A model generated the notes under the pieces. It worked only from the letters and a program-made list of their open reading frames with translations, ran no database searches and was not told where the DNA came from. Positions 1 through 11,232 of a stretch of 64,000 nucleotides of DNA are shown here, piece after piece. A program made the translations under genes and the position numbers. Origin of the DNA: Apostichopus japonicus (lineage: Eukaryota; Echinodermata; Holothuroidea; Aspidochirotida; Stichopodidae); NCBI RefSeq assembly GCF_037975245.1, contig NC_092576.1, forward strand, positions 1,254,501 to 1,318,500, read 5' to 3'. How positions within the stretch are numbered: the stretch's first letter is position 1; each line of letters opens with the position of its first letter.

Positions 1-43
1 ATGACAAAGTGTCTTGATCTTTCCCATATTTCATTTCTTCAAG

Positions 44-118
44 AAGCACAAGTTCCCTCGCCACTTAAACCTTCCCCTTCTCTGCGAGGAGGAGAACCAT
101 CGAAAACGAGGACTGATG
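44..118 (+). CDS. Candidate upstream exon, Pro-rich linker cassette (copy A)
   Basis: A pyrimidine-rich acceptor (tttcttcaag) precedes a 75-nt open segment with key residues PSPLKPSP and GGEPSKT, followed by a strong donor (gatg then gtaagt). It is a phase 1-1 exon: its final g joins the first two bases (ag) of the TIR exon at 11000 to give GAG, reading TD-E-DTKPVF. This phase fit is the reason to propose it as the exon upstream of the TIR domain across a 10.9-kb intron. It is one of three copies; the intron sequence is copied with it. The initiating exon would lie before the window. Transcript evidence would decide. Confidence 0.45.
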
Positions 119-231
119 GTAAGTTCTCCACTGGAAAATTAGCAATATTACTAAGCGAATTGATCACAAAATTTGGTATTCATAGTATATTTTGCATTTC
201 ACACATTTAGCTCGATTGCTTTTGCAAACCA

Positions 232-366
232 ATGGCGCTAATGCCCTATTAGTATAGCAGGGCATCTGAGATTAATTAATGTCTTAAATCAAATGATGAA
301 ATGCGACAGCTACTGTCAAGGAATGACAAAGTGTCTTGATCTTTCCTATATTTCATTTCTTCAATA
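232..366 (+). repeat. Partial copy of the cassette intron and acceptor
   Basis: Repeats the sequence before the cassette exons (gccctatt...gcagggcatctgag...gtcttaaatcaaatgatgaaatg...gacaaagtgtcttgatctttcc) and stops at the acceptor, where cttcaag has become cttcaataaa. It shows that exon and intron were duplicated together in tandem. Confidence 0.6.
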
Positions 367-1208
367 AAAAAAATAAATTATAGGTAAATTAATTATCAAT
401 GACAAGGAATTCAATTTGATACTTGTAGGAATAAAAGATAAGGGATAGTAGAATATTTTTAAGTAATAAAAAGAAAATTTGATATTTTTATCTCAATACA
501 TTACATGTATAGAGATATTGTAACAGTAAGTGGGACTTTCTCTTCTCTTAAAAATTTTTCAGCGTCTTCAAACAAAGTTCTTTTTCTCTGGAATTTCCAG
601 AGCAAGAATATATCATATAGACCAACAAAAGTTACTATTTTTTATTCCAGAATTGTACCTCATTCTGTGACTTTTTCACCGATTTATGTCCAAATCGGGC
701 CAATTTGGACTGAAAACACACTTTTTCACACCTGTTTTGCACACGCTCCAAAACTTATGTTTTATGAAAGAGAATAGAATAGAACTGTCTTTCAACAGTG
801 GTATCGTCTAAGATAGGGTCCTATGTATTATATATTTTATTAAAATTTTAAACTTCCATTTGTTGTTTACAGGTAGGTATTAATATGAATTTTACTACAT
901 GTATATGACATTTAATGGCTTTTATTTGCTTCATTTGATGTTTAAATGATTTTTCTTTCTTAAAACAACACTGAGCTGCCGCCCCTACTTTTAGTAAAAA
1001 GGTCCGTTTTTGATGATTAAGCCCCGCCCCCAAGTCTGTTTTGTAGCAGATTGGCTATGACTCATAACAGCTACATGTTAGATATACGAAAATGGCTACC
1101 CTCGCGAACAATTTTCTGTTCTGTAGTTAGGTACGCGAGGTGTTAGTGTATTGCATGCTAATTACATTCTGTACTGCTGAATTCTACGTAACATCCATTT
1201 AAGGATAG
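367..1208. other. AT-rich intronic or upstream sequence
   Basis: No coding pattern, RNA gene or repeat with clear ends was seen. Short open frames here have no recognisable composition or motif. Confidence 0.5.
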
Positions 1209-1216
1209 TACTGGTG

Positions 1217-2935
1217 TAGTGTTCAACCGATTAACCTAATCGGAATCGGAATCGGTACGAATATTGCATAATCGGTACATAATCGGTATCGGTAAAAATT
1301 ACGTGGAATACCAGTTATGTCATACCGATTATTCAAAAACATATGGAAGGTGAAAATATCATTATTCAAAAACATATGGAAGTTGAAAATATCAACTGAT
1401 GAATTAGGTTTGTTCTTTTACTACGAAATATTAAAAAAAGGCACCCCCTATACGTCTTTCACAGTGTATACTTTCATCAAATTAGGCTGCCAGGGTCGCC
1501 GATTTTGCTTCCTTCGTGGTTATTGGCTGCATATTTCTTGGCACAGTAAGCATAGTAGCAATAGCAATTTCGCGAATTCAGGAATGTGCTGGACAGGGTA
1601 GGAAATAAGCGGGGGCAACGGGCGATTCGCCCTCGCAAGTGCTAAAAAGCCCTCCTAAAGCACAATTACGAGTGCGAAAAAGAAAAATGAAATATAAAAA
1701 AATCGCCCTCTTTATATCAGGTGTCTCTGTAAAATTAATTGTGACATGCGTGTGCTTTAGCTAGGAATTGCAGTTGCATCGCGAATCGCGCAAACAGTTT
1801 TCTCACCCCGCATCAAAATTTGAAGCAGTGCGAGAGGGTCGCGCACAATCACCGGGAACTTCCCGTGGTAAATTACGGCCTACAGTACCAGCGAAAATAA
1901 CCTAAAATCCTCACAAATCTCCGACCACATAGTAGCCTTACTTCACACTAAATCAACTGCATGGAAATCTAAACTTGACATCTGTTTATTCGCTCTAGTT
2001 GTGTCGCAAATAAAAACTAAAAATATCCACGGAAACTGCAATCTTCGACCACATGTTAGCCTAACAACCACACTAAGTCAATGGGAAATGTAGCCTAACC
2101 ATCGGTTTGCAAAAAAAAAAAAAAAATTGCGTAGCTTAGTTTACAACTTTCAATTTGCTGGAAATCGGCATTTGTTTGGAAGGTAATGTAAGTGATATGT
2201 CTTATAGAGGGAATGTTATATTTTATATTGGAGTAGTTTCTAGTTGTTATTATTTCTTTACATCAATCTGGTATTACATTTTAGAGTAATTTTAAACAAG
2301 TTACGATGGTACAATTTGCTTTTCAGTTTGATTGGCCTAAGCTTACACATTCTAATTGAACCTGAATGGAGTTATATAGGTAACGAATAGGTATGTTTAA
2401 CTTCAAGTTCGTAACATTTCCATTTGTTCATAAACGGTATAATACTGAAAATAAGTACAAAATATTGTCGGAATGAAGGCAATATGTCATTAAAATTTAC
2501 ACTTTGGTAAAGATTGCAGATGGATGGTTTGTCTGAGATACTTTTTGAGATGGATATTTTGAGTAACTATTCGTAGCCCATTTCAAGCCATTAACAGGTG
2601 ACATTTACGTCGATTGGTTAGGCCATTCGCTTAGCACAGTGCTGACTAGGTAGGATGTCATATCTCCGTATTTTGGAAATTTAAAAAAAAAAATTTCTTT
2701 CCGAGAAACTCCAGAGGTAATTTGGTACATACAAAATGGTACCTTAGAGCCTTGTATAACAACGAAGCAAAAGGAAACTGGGGAAAATCACAACAATAAT
2801 TGTTTCTGTCAAACTTTATTGCCGATTTCGTATAAACGGGATATTTTCTCATTTTCAAATAATCGGAATCGGTACGATTATGAAAAAATAATCAGTAATC
2901 GGTATTTTCTGTTATGCATAATCGGTTGAACACTA
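1217..2935 (+). mobile_element. hAT-like non-autonomous DNA transposon, copy 1
   Basis: The ends are inverted (TAGTGTTCAACCGATTA and its reverse complement), flanked by 8-bp near-duplicates tactggtg (1209-1216) and taatggtg (2936-2943). Length is 1,719 bp. No transposase frame is present. Subterminal regions repeat short inverted strings (aatcgg/ccgatt). A 33-34-bp tandem duplication lies near 1322-1390. An inverted copy lies at 39159-40867. Confidence 0.8.
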
Positions 2936-2943
2936 TAATGGTG

Positions 2944-4020
2944 TTCAGGTAGCTTTGCAGAGCAAGGGCCATGATAAGTTTGTTTGATTGCCCTTCATGT
3001 ATTTTGTATAATTACGTATACACATTCTTGTATTTCTGAAGGCTATTTACTGTAGGCCTAGTGCAATTTAAAAAAAAAAAAAAAAACATATATATATAGG
3101 CCACTAGGCCTATTAGGCTTTCAGTGATAGCCACATTAGCATTGTACTGGTGTTCAGACAGCTTTTCCAAGGAAGGACCAGGGTAAGTTTGTTTGATGGG
3201 TACGTATAAAAGAGGAGCCGGCCATAGCATCACAACTTTGATAAGACAATAAAAATTGTATAAGGTTATGTTTTATTTATAAGGATATAGGCCTAAGATG
3301 TATAAGGTTATAAGAAGTATGTTTAGCTTTCTTTTGAACCTGTAATGTTTGACATCAAATGTACAAGGAATTAAAATAAAATAACAAAATGAAGAGGAAC
3401 TGAGGTGGCTATTAGGGGAAGAGGAGGCCACCCATCACTTGCATATAAAAACTTGTAATCTTCTTTTACATTATTTTTTCCAAGTCATAAATCCATGAAA
3501 TCTTCATGTCCGAAAAATTGAGATGGAAAAACGTGGGTTGTTTTGATATCTAGAAGTGGACACAGTTTTGATGGTAGTCACCACTACAGTCTACATTAAC
3601 ATACAGTAGGTCAATAGGCCTAGCTCTCAAGGCAGGCATCAAGAATATGGTCGAGTTGTTCGCCTCTTCTAATTTGGCTGTTGTCATTGACATCAAACTA
3701 TATGACCAAAAAGTCCAACAGAGACTGACCTAAGATGAAGGATACCACATGAAAAACAAGTTCTTAAATATTCTATGACATTACTAAACCTTGCAACGTC
3801 GTTCTTTCGACTAACAGGCAATGAGCGCTAAAGGCAAGACTAGCAGGATAAAGTGTAACCTGCAGAGACTATTCGTGGCAAAGTAGCAAAAATGCAAGTT
3901 ATATATTTGTTGTACCATGATTGATATTGATAATTGTAGAGACAGAGCAAAGATTTGAAATTAGGAATCAAAATTAAAACTTCCAGTATTGAGATACTGC
4001 ATCATTGATGCTCTTGTTTA
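2944..4020. other. Non-coding stretch
   Basis: Contains two imperfect direct copies of a segment (gtgttcag, agc, gggtaagtttgtttgat) at about 2941-3000 and 3150-3210, and an A-run. No gene found. Confidence 0.5.
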
Positions 4021-4030
4021 ATTTTTTCAG

Positions 4031-4104
4031 TCTTTCTGTGGGGGTACCCCCTAAAACTTCCCCTACTCCGGAAGGAGGAGAACCATCGAAAACGAGTACT
4101 GATT
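4031..4104 (+). pseudogene. Duplicated Pro-rich exon cassette, copy B (probably not usable)
   Basis: It follows a good acceptor (ttttttcag), is open (VPPKTSPTPEGGEPSKTSTD) and shares downstream intron sequence (ctccactggaaa...) with copy A. The donor is weakened (gatt|gtaatt), and its last base t joined to the TIR exon would form TAG. It therefore looks like a decayed duplicate. Confidence 0.55.
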
Positions 4105-4269
4105 GTAATTTCTCCACTGGAAAAAGATATAGGAAATTGGCAATATTACTATGCCCTATAGGTAGCCCGGCAACTGAGATTATAAAATGTCTTAAATCAA
4201 ATGATGAAATGACAAGGAAAAATTTGAAATATTATTTAGGGAGGTAGCAGGGCATTTGAGATCATATCG

Positions 4270-5616
4270 TAGCATAGGATGAGCCTTGTGGATTCATTTT
4301 TTGGTTTCGATGATAATCGTAACCTTTGCAATCATGCGTGTGTGTGGGTGTGTGTGTGTGCGTTTGTGACGCCCAGCTTGTAAACACGATATCTCAAGTA
4401 GGGAAGCTTGGAAAGTTCTCATATTTGGTACATAGGAGTACCTTATTGAGTACAAGAAGCCTATTGTTTTTGGTGTAGGTCAGAGGTCATTTAAGGTCAC
4501 CAGGGGTGAAATAGTGGAAAGCTTGTAAACATGATATCTCAAGAAGCAAAGCTTGGATTGATTTCATTTTTGGTATGTAGGTTGACCACATTAAGTACAA
4601 AAAGCCTATCGTTTTTGGTGGATGTCGAAGGTCATTTAGGGTCACCAGGGGTCAACTTGTAAAAACCTTTTCTTAATATACAGTATCTCCCATCGTCCAG
4701 CCTATAAGTAGATGACATGGGCGATTCGCCTCATAAGAATAGGAGAGCCTATTGACAATTGAAAATGATCTTACGGGCATCCGTAGATTTGAATCTGAAC
4801 TCGCGACAATATCCCCATTGACTTAAGTGTGTCGCTAGAAGTCCTGAATTGCTATGTACATAGCTGCATACATGTGTGTGTGTGTTACAGTGTCTTCCAA
4901 GGCTTGCTTGCAGACCATAGATATATAAAAGTGCTAGAGATACTGCAACACTTGTCACTCATCCGTATGGATATTTTGCTAAAGAGTTGATGTGATTTTG
5001 ATGGAATAGTGCACTTGAATGGCGAAGCATGCCTTCTCTAGAAAATATTTGTAGTTCATTGGTAGTTCTGGTTGGATGTAAGTTACACAGTTACCACGAA
5101 TTTCAAAACATTTCTTGGCCAGCTGCCAAGGAGAAACTAGGTCAAGCACCTATGAACTTGAGATTTGCTTTCACTTCATGGAGTTGGCTGTAATGTTGGC
5201 CTAGTTTTTCTCAAGTACTTGTGAAACTACCATTGACAGGGTCCGACAAGGTTGATATTTTGGGACTAGTTGTGAATGGGGTAAGGGATTGTTTCAAAAC
5301 ATAACAGCCATGTGATCCAATGTCAACAAAGGTCAATTAGGGGTCAAAAACTAGTATTTTTGCAATAACTTGAGAACCAAATGTCCATCAAGGTTGGGAG
5401 TTACGCTATTGTAATACGATGGTAGACTTGCATTTGGGTGACCTTTGACCTCAGGTTGACCTCCAGTGACCTGTATTAGCTTCTTTCAAGTTGATTCTTT
5501 GAAGTTTCGTGGGCATATTCCAATCTAAATTGTCCATAAGTGGACTCCTCTGCAACCTTAATGTGCGAAGTTATTAGAGGTTTGGTTTGTAATACTTGAT
5601 GTGCGGATTCATAACA
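4270..5616 (+). repeat. AGGTCA-rich dispersed repeat, interrupted by the 5617-7781 element
   Basis: A GT microsatellite is followed by recurrent phrases (gggaagcttgg, gagtacaagaagcc, aaggtca, ttgcaataacttgagaacc, gttgggagttacgctattg). The same phrases recur near 14.8, 17, 19.4, 31, 34 and 43 kb. It carries a TGACCT half-site array at 5439-5472. Family identity is unknown. Confidence 0.7.
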
Positions 5617-7781
5617 GGGCAAGTCCAAGCTATTTGCACTGTGACGTACGGGACATTTCAGAGACTTAAATGTGTCTAAAAGTTATAAAAAATCTATTTT
5701 CCAGAAACTTTTTCAGGTTTTCATATTTGTTATTGCTGCTACTTTATTACAAACTCATGAAGATTTCCTACACTTGCTTTAATTAGGTCCCATCTTAATT
5801 AATGTACAGTGTGACGTACGGGACCAGAGAATTTTGTGTTTTTTTTGCTAAAGAGCAAAGCTTAAATCGCTCTGAAATTAGGAGGGCAGTGATCAAGCTG
5901 TTATAACTAGTGAATAGCCTAACCTTCCAAGGGCTAAGCTGTAACATATTAGAAAAAAATATGAAGCCATTCCAGTTCAGTGATTACACAAATGAAAATT
6001 GTCCTGTGACGTACGGGACATGTGACGTACGGGACAATTTGTCCAAATAAAAATTGACTATGAAAACTCATATTTTTATTCCTGAATATACCATAACAAG
6101 CTGATTTCTACATACAAACATTCATTTGGATATGTCAGAACAATGTCATTTGTAATTTAATGCCATATTTCCTTCTTTCGGGGATCGAAAAGAGCAGTGA
6201 CTGTACTTGTGAGATCATTCCACTACATAAAACATGGAATGCGTAAAGTATAAATCTACTCTACACATTCATCAAATACTCATAACATCAATTTTAGCTT
6301 TGTTAGACCACAAATGATCCAAGATGCAAGTTTTGGTGCAAAACTGTCTCGGTATATACTGTACAACACTGTATCATACTCCCCACTATTGACCCTGAAG
6401 TTGAAATATGATCCATCATATTCTACCAAAATGTCCACAGTAACGTCCACATAATGTCCATCTATGAAACTAGTACAACAAAGAAAACTCTCTAGACCTA
6501 ATACTGGTTACCAGACCAAATACTCATAACATCAATTCTAGCTTTGTTAGACCACAAATGATTCAAGATGCAAAGTTTTGGTGCAAAACTGTTTCCGGTA
6601 TATACTGTACAACACTGTATCATACTCCCCACTATTAACCCTCAAGTTGAAATATGATCCATCCCATTCAAAACATATCAAAATGTCCACAGTAACGTCA
6701 ATGTAATGTCCATCTATGAAACTAGTACAACAAAGAAAATTCTATAGATCTGATACTGATTATTGAACAAACTCATGAGTGTTTGTCCTCTGCAAAAATT
6801 GGGCGAGCAAAACTCTACACTTGTAACTAAAAATCTCAATGTCTACTAAGTTCAGGACACAAGAACATTGTTGCACAGTCATGATAGTCACACTTCACAA
6901 AAGGCCTACGAAATGTTGAAATGCAAACTCAACATTCTTGAAGTTGTCCTCATTCAATGTCAATGTTGAATAGCATTGTAGATGATTCTGTATCCCACAC
7001 ACACACACAATTGACTTCCCGATAGTATATTGAACAACACCTGGGCTGTTGGTGGTCATCAGTCAATGGTTTATTTGAAGCCATGTTGTGCTCTTCAGGC
7101 ATGCAGGGATTATTAGTTGCAACTACCATCTTTCAACAAAATAGATTTGTAAGCATTGAAAGGTTTCCAGTTAAGGTCCCCATTGGAGCCCATGCATGTT
7201 TTTTATGTATAAATACAGGGTTTCCCCCACACTATGTCCCGTACGTCACATTTTGTCCCGTACGTCACATTTTTTATTTTGATAATTAGATTTGCTGTGA
7301 ATATTTTTTCAATTTTTTTGGGATGGATTTTGTTGAACAATGTTCTTAATTAGAACTTTACAGAATATCACCAAAAAAAAATTGTTCGTCCATATCAAAA
7401 CTTGAAAAAAAGTGCTGAAAATTGTGACGTACGGGACATCAGTATTTGGACACTAGCTAATTAGCATATTTAATTGATGAACCCAAAAACATAATATGTC
7501 AAAATTATTGGAAGGAAGGGTGTATCATGTCCCACATAACTTTTATTCAATAAGTTCATATTGCTGGCAGGGAAATAGAATTCCAAATGTCCCGTACGTC
7601 ACGCTGCAATTTGAATTTATGCAAATTAGCCGGCTGTAATTGTTCGAATAGGCAAAACAATTAAAAAAAATTATGAAAATCTGAAACTTCAATAATTCAG
7701 CTTTAACATGACACCACATTTAGGGAGCTTCAGTAAAGTTTGAAATTTGGCTTCTAGGGATACAATAGCTTGGACCTGCCC
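5617..7781. mobile_element. DNA transposon-like element with eight copies of a 14-bp motif
   Basis: The ends are inverted (GGGCAAGTCCAAGCTATT with one mismatch) and flanked by aaca on both sides (5613-5616, 7782-7785), a possible 4-bp duplication. It is inserted in the AGGTCA repeat. Inside are eight copies of GTGACGTACGGGAC in both orientations and a tandem duplication of about 244 bp (6273-6516 and 6517-6760). No transposase frame seen. Confidence 0.7.
6273..6760 (+). repeat. Two-copy tandem duplication, unit about 244 bp
   Basis: Both units begin caaatactcataacatcaat and end near actagtacaacaaagaaaa, with scattered substitutions. It is internal to the element at 5617-7781. Confidence 0.85.
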
Positions 7782-7785
7782 AACA

Positions 7786-8286
7786 TTGAGTACAAGAACC
7801 CTACTGTTTTTGATGGAGGTGTGTATAACCACGTACAGACTGACCTGTGTTAGCATGCCATAGTGTTATTGTAACAGCTAGTTCTGGTTATAGTAACAAG
7901 CAGAAGTCTAGTGCATTGAAGTCATCGAAACCTCAATGCATTTTGCATTCTGGTTTTAATTGCTATGGTCAAAATATGCACACCTATTGACTTATTACTG
8001 ATTACAGGTGAAGTCTATTTTTTGGGTTTCATAAAAACCAATATGGTTACTTGAATATACCTTTGATGAAATTAAATCCATATTGTGAATCCTCATTAAC
8101 TGAATGAATCATAGTGAATTGTAGTGATTATGAAATTGAAAATCTTGAGATCATGTCGTTCTTTATTTTATACAAAGTGTTTTAATGAATAAATAAGTAT
8201 TTCTGTTCTAGTTTTTGTAGACTGTTCTTTCATCTAATTTTGAATCAAATTTGTAATACTTTTCGGTTGACAGAGGCAAAACGTAC
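7786..8286. other. Remnant of AGGTCA-type repeat and non-coding sequence
   Basis: The first 80 bases continue the repeat interrupted at 5616 (ttgagtacaagaaccctactgttttt). The rest is AT-rich without a recognisable gene. Confidence 0.5.
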
Positions 8287-8289
8287 TAA

Positions 8290-10886
8290 GGGAAGGCTCG
8301 CAAATTTAACCGGCGATGATCGAAGGCCCAGCCAGCAGCACACCACTGCTCATTATGCAGCCTGCATATCGCTCACGCTTGAGTGCACACACCCACGGTA
8401 ACTCTGTGAAAGTAATGAGCATTGAGCTCCCAACACAGAAGCGCTGCTATTGTTTGTAAACAAAAGCGGTACTTGCCTTTTCCTGGTCTGTGGTTTTTAC
8501 GTAACAATGGCACTCTGACCACAGTAGGAGATTTATTTCAAGAACGAGTTGAAATCTTCATGAACTATTTTCGTATCGAATGTTTCAAAATACTTTCAGA
8601 CTTCTTTTCCTGTACAAAGTATTTTCATTCACTAACACTGATCCATCTCTCTTTTCTCTACTCGAACAGTAAGTTCGTACACCTTTCAAATTTTACGAAA
8701 GATCGACCAAAATACTTTCGAAAAATTCACGCGAAACTGGCATAACGTGCTAAAGGCAACAAATGTCATGTAAACAAGGCTCTAGTACACCCATTTATGA
8801 ATAAACCATACGACCACATCTGCTGTTAAGCGGGGGAAAAAGAAAGTATTTTCTATAATTTCCACCAAAAAAATAAAAAATAATTATCCTACCATAGTTA
8901 AGAGTATAGTACATAGCCTAACCACTTCGTCGGTTACGGATCTCACGTAACAACAAAAACACAACTAATTGTATTTTGCGAAGTTGACGTTTTCTACAAG
9001 GACATGGAAACAATATTGAGCATAGAGAAATTACCAATTGTGTACGAACAGTAAGTTGGTACACCTTTCAAATTTTACGAAAGATCGAGCAAAATACTTT
9101 CGTAAAATTCACGCGAAACTGGCATATCGTGCTAAATGCAACAAATGTCATGTAAACAAGGCTCTAAGTACACCCATTTATGAATAAACCATACGACCAC
9201 ATCTGCTGTTAAGCGGGGGGAAAAGAAAGTATTTTCTAGAATTTCCACACAAAAAAGGAAAAATAATTATCCTACCATAGTTAAGAGTATAGTACATAGC
9301 CTAACCACTTCGTCGGTTACGGATCTCACGTAACAACAGAAACACAACTTATTGTATTTTGCGAAGTTGACGTTTTCTACAAGGACATGGAAAAAATACT
9401 GAGCATTTAGTTAATCATGCCAAGTGGCCTAAAACATGGGATTGCAAGGTTTACTTTGATAAAGATGGCCATACTGTAGCTATTGGGGCTTTGATATCGT
9501 ACTATGTAGCCTATGTATGGTATAGACTGTGCCTCGTGTATCATGGGGAACAGATTGTTTTGTTCATGCGGATGAGTCGGTTAGCTTGAGGTGTGTTTTA
9601 TATACATCCATGGTTTTACTTTTTTACGGGGATATAAATTTTCTTGAACGTCTAAGATAATATTTCGCATAACTTTACCGATCCTTTACTGACTGACCTA
9701 CTGTAATTAATTCTAGAGTGGAGTCAAAATAGTTTACTTCATGAAAAGTTTTTTGGAAACGTGCCAAAAATGTTATCAAACAGGTGTTAGACAGTTTTGC
9801 CTGGCTCTGATGAAATACTACTATCTCAAGTAACGTTGGCAAGTTGCCAAGAAATAAATGTCACGCAATGTGATACAAAAAGTCATATTACCCATTCATG
9901 AAAGCTTCAAACGCAAGTTTTCAAACATTGGTTCAGTGTATAGTACAATTACAACTAGTCATACCGTTGTAGTCTAAACCAAATTTATGCTTTATGCTAA
10001 ACGATCTGAACAAACGTAATTTCTCAAACTAAATTAAAATTATATCATTCGTGACTTTGTTACAACTTACAACTAAAGCCAATTAAGTCTACTATGAATT
10101 AAGAATTATTCGGTTTCTTTATTAGCCATTCCATTTCGTAAAGCGCCATGCAATAACAATTTTTCTTGCACAAGTCGCGAACTGTTCAGGTTTTTTACAA
10201 CCCGAAAGCAGCTGCGCAACGTGAAAGTAAGATCACGCACATGTCTTAGCCTACTGTCTGACTGCATGACTCGCGTGTAGGTGATTCTGCGTATAGATAC
10301 GTACGAGAGTTTTAATGGTTAGGCTATATATTTACTGTCATTTCAATAAACTGTTTATAGTACGAACGAAAGAAAAGTCCCCACAGGTTTGAGAGATTGT
10401 CTAGAGCATTGATGATGTAGGTTTTTGTGTATTAAGGGATTCAAGACCAAACGGAGTGTCTCCGTTAGTTCAATTGCAAAACATGAAATGAAAAATAGCG
10501 ATGATAGCGCCACGTAAAATTCATGTTACGAGCACAAACTGTCAGCAAAGTACACACTAAGTGTGTAGTAACTCAATGCAGTTACAGTAGCCTATATGTA
10601 GTAGCTTTATTGATAAACAATTCTCCAACCTGCAGAGAAAATTCTATAACCCTTTTGTGTACATCCTGGACCAAAGTGACCAGTTCATTGTCTGGTCTTC
10701 TTTTGTGCATAAGAGGCTTAATTTGTGGTCTCATAGTCAAGTGCATACAACTGTCCACCAACTCTTGGAAGGCAGGAAATGTGTGCGTTCAAGCATGACT
10801 CATTACCAGCTGGTTGCTGTGCTCATTACACTGGATAGCAACGGTTGGGCCTTCGATCATCGCCGGTTAAATTTGCGAGCCTTCCC
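8290..10886. mobile_element. PIF/Harbinger-like non-autonomous transposon
   Basis: Perfect 41-bp inverted termini (8290-8330 and 10846-10886, beginning GGGAAGGCTCGCAAATTT) are flanked by TAA at 8287-8289 and 10887-10889, the 3-bp TWA duplication typical of PIF/Harbinger. The 2.6-kb interior has no transposase frame. A segment of about 350-400 bp is tandemly duplicated inside (from about 8668 and 9050). The right end is 113 bp before the TIR-domain exon. Confidence 0.82.
8668..9420 (+). repeat. Tandem duplication inside the Harbinger-like element
   Basis: Two copies begin cagtaagtt(c/g)gtacacctttc and run through gttaagcggggg and ggttacggatctcacgtaac to gacgttttctacaaggacatgg. Related sequence occurs at 45.93-46.4 kb and, inverted, near 16.36-16.44 kb. 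Confidence 0.8.
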
Positions 10887-10999
10887 TAAGCGCTTTGCAA
10901 AAGGAGGCGTATATAACTATGTTAGAGCAATGGAGCTACAACAAGTACTTTTCACATGGAGCTTATAGATGATATCTTTTTTTCTTCATTTCCCTACAG

Positions 11000-11232
11000 A
11001 GGATACAAAACCAGTATTCATCAGCTGTAGTTCTAAAGATCTAGCTCAAGTTCAAGAAATTGTAGCGACTTTTGAGGAGGCTCTAGGGCCTAAAACATGC
11101 TGGATGTATACCACTGGAATTAAGGGAGGACAAAATATTGATAGACAAATTGTTCGTGCCTTAGCTGAAGCTGAAGTGGTTGTTTGCATGATTAGCCAAG
11201 ATTACATCGATTCTAACGAATGTGAAAAAGAG
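11000..11232 (+). CDS. Exon: TIR domain, first half
   Basis: The acceptor is ctacag and the donor gag|gtatga. The 78 residues show the TIR pattern: box 1 PVFISCSSKD, a middle W-x-Y with GIKGGQNI, then VVVCMIS and SNECEKEV. The S-x-x-C-x-x-E motif places a Glu where TIR NADases of the SARM1 type carry their catalytic Glu (family knowledge; activity is inferred). It ends in phase 0, directly before the exon at 13086. Confidence 0.85.

Noticed and set aside
1317-1601. 94-residue frame in the first hAT-like copy
   Set aside because: Arises from a 33-34-bp tandem duplication (KNIWK repeated) and has no transposase motif.
8422-8745. 107-residue frame in the Harbinger-like element
   Set aside because: No transposase or Myb-like motif; overlaps the internal duplication.
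10523-10968. Overlapping plus-strand frames just before the TIR exon
   Set aside because: They read through the inverted end and interior of the Harbinger-like element; no domain, no phase link to the TIR exon.
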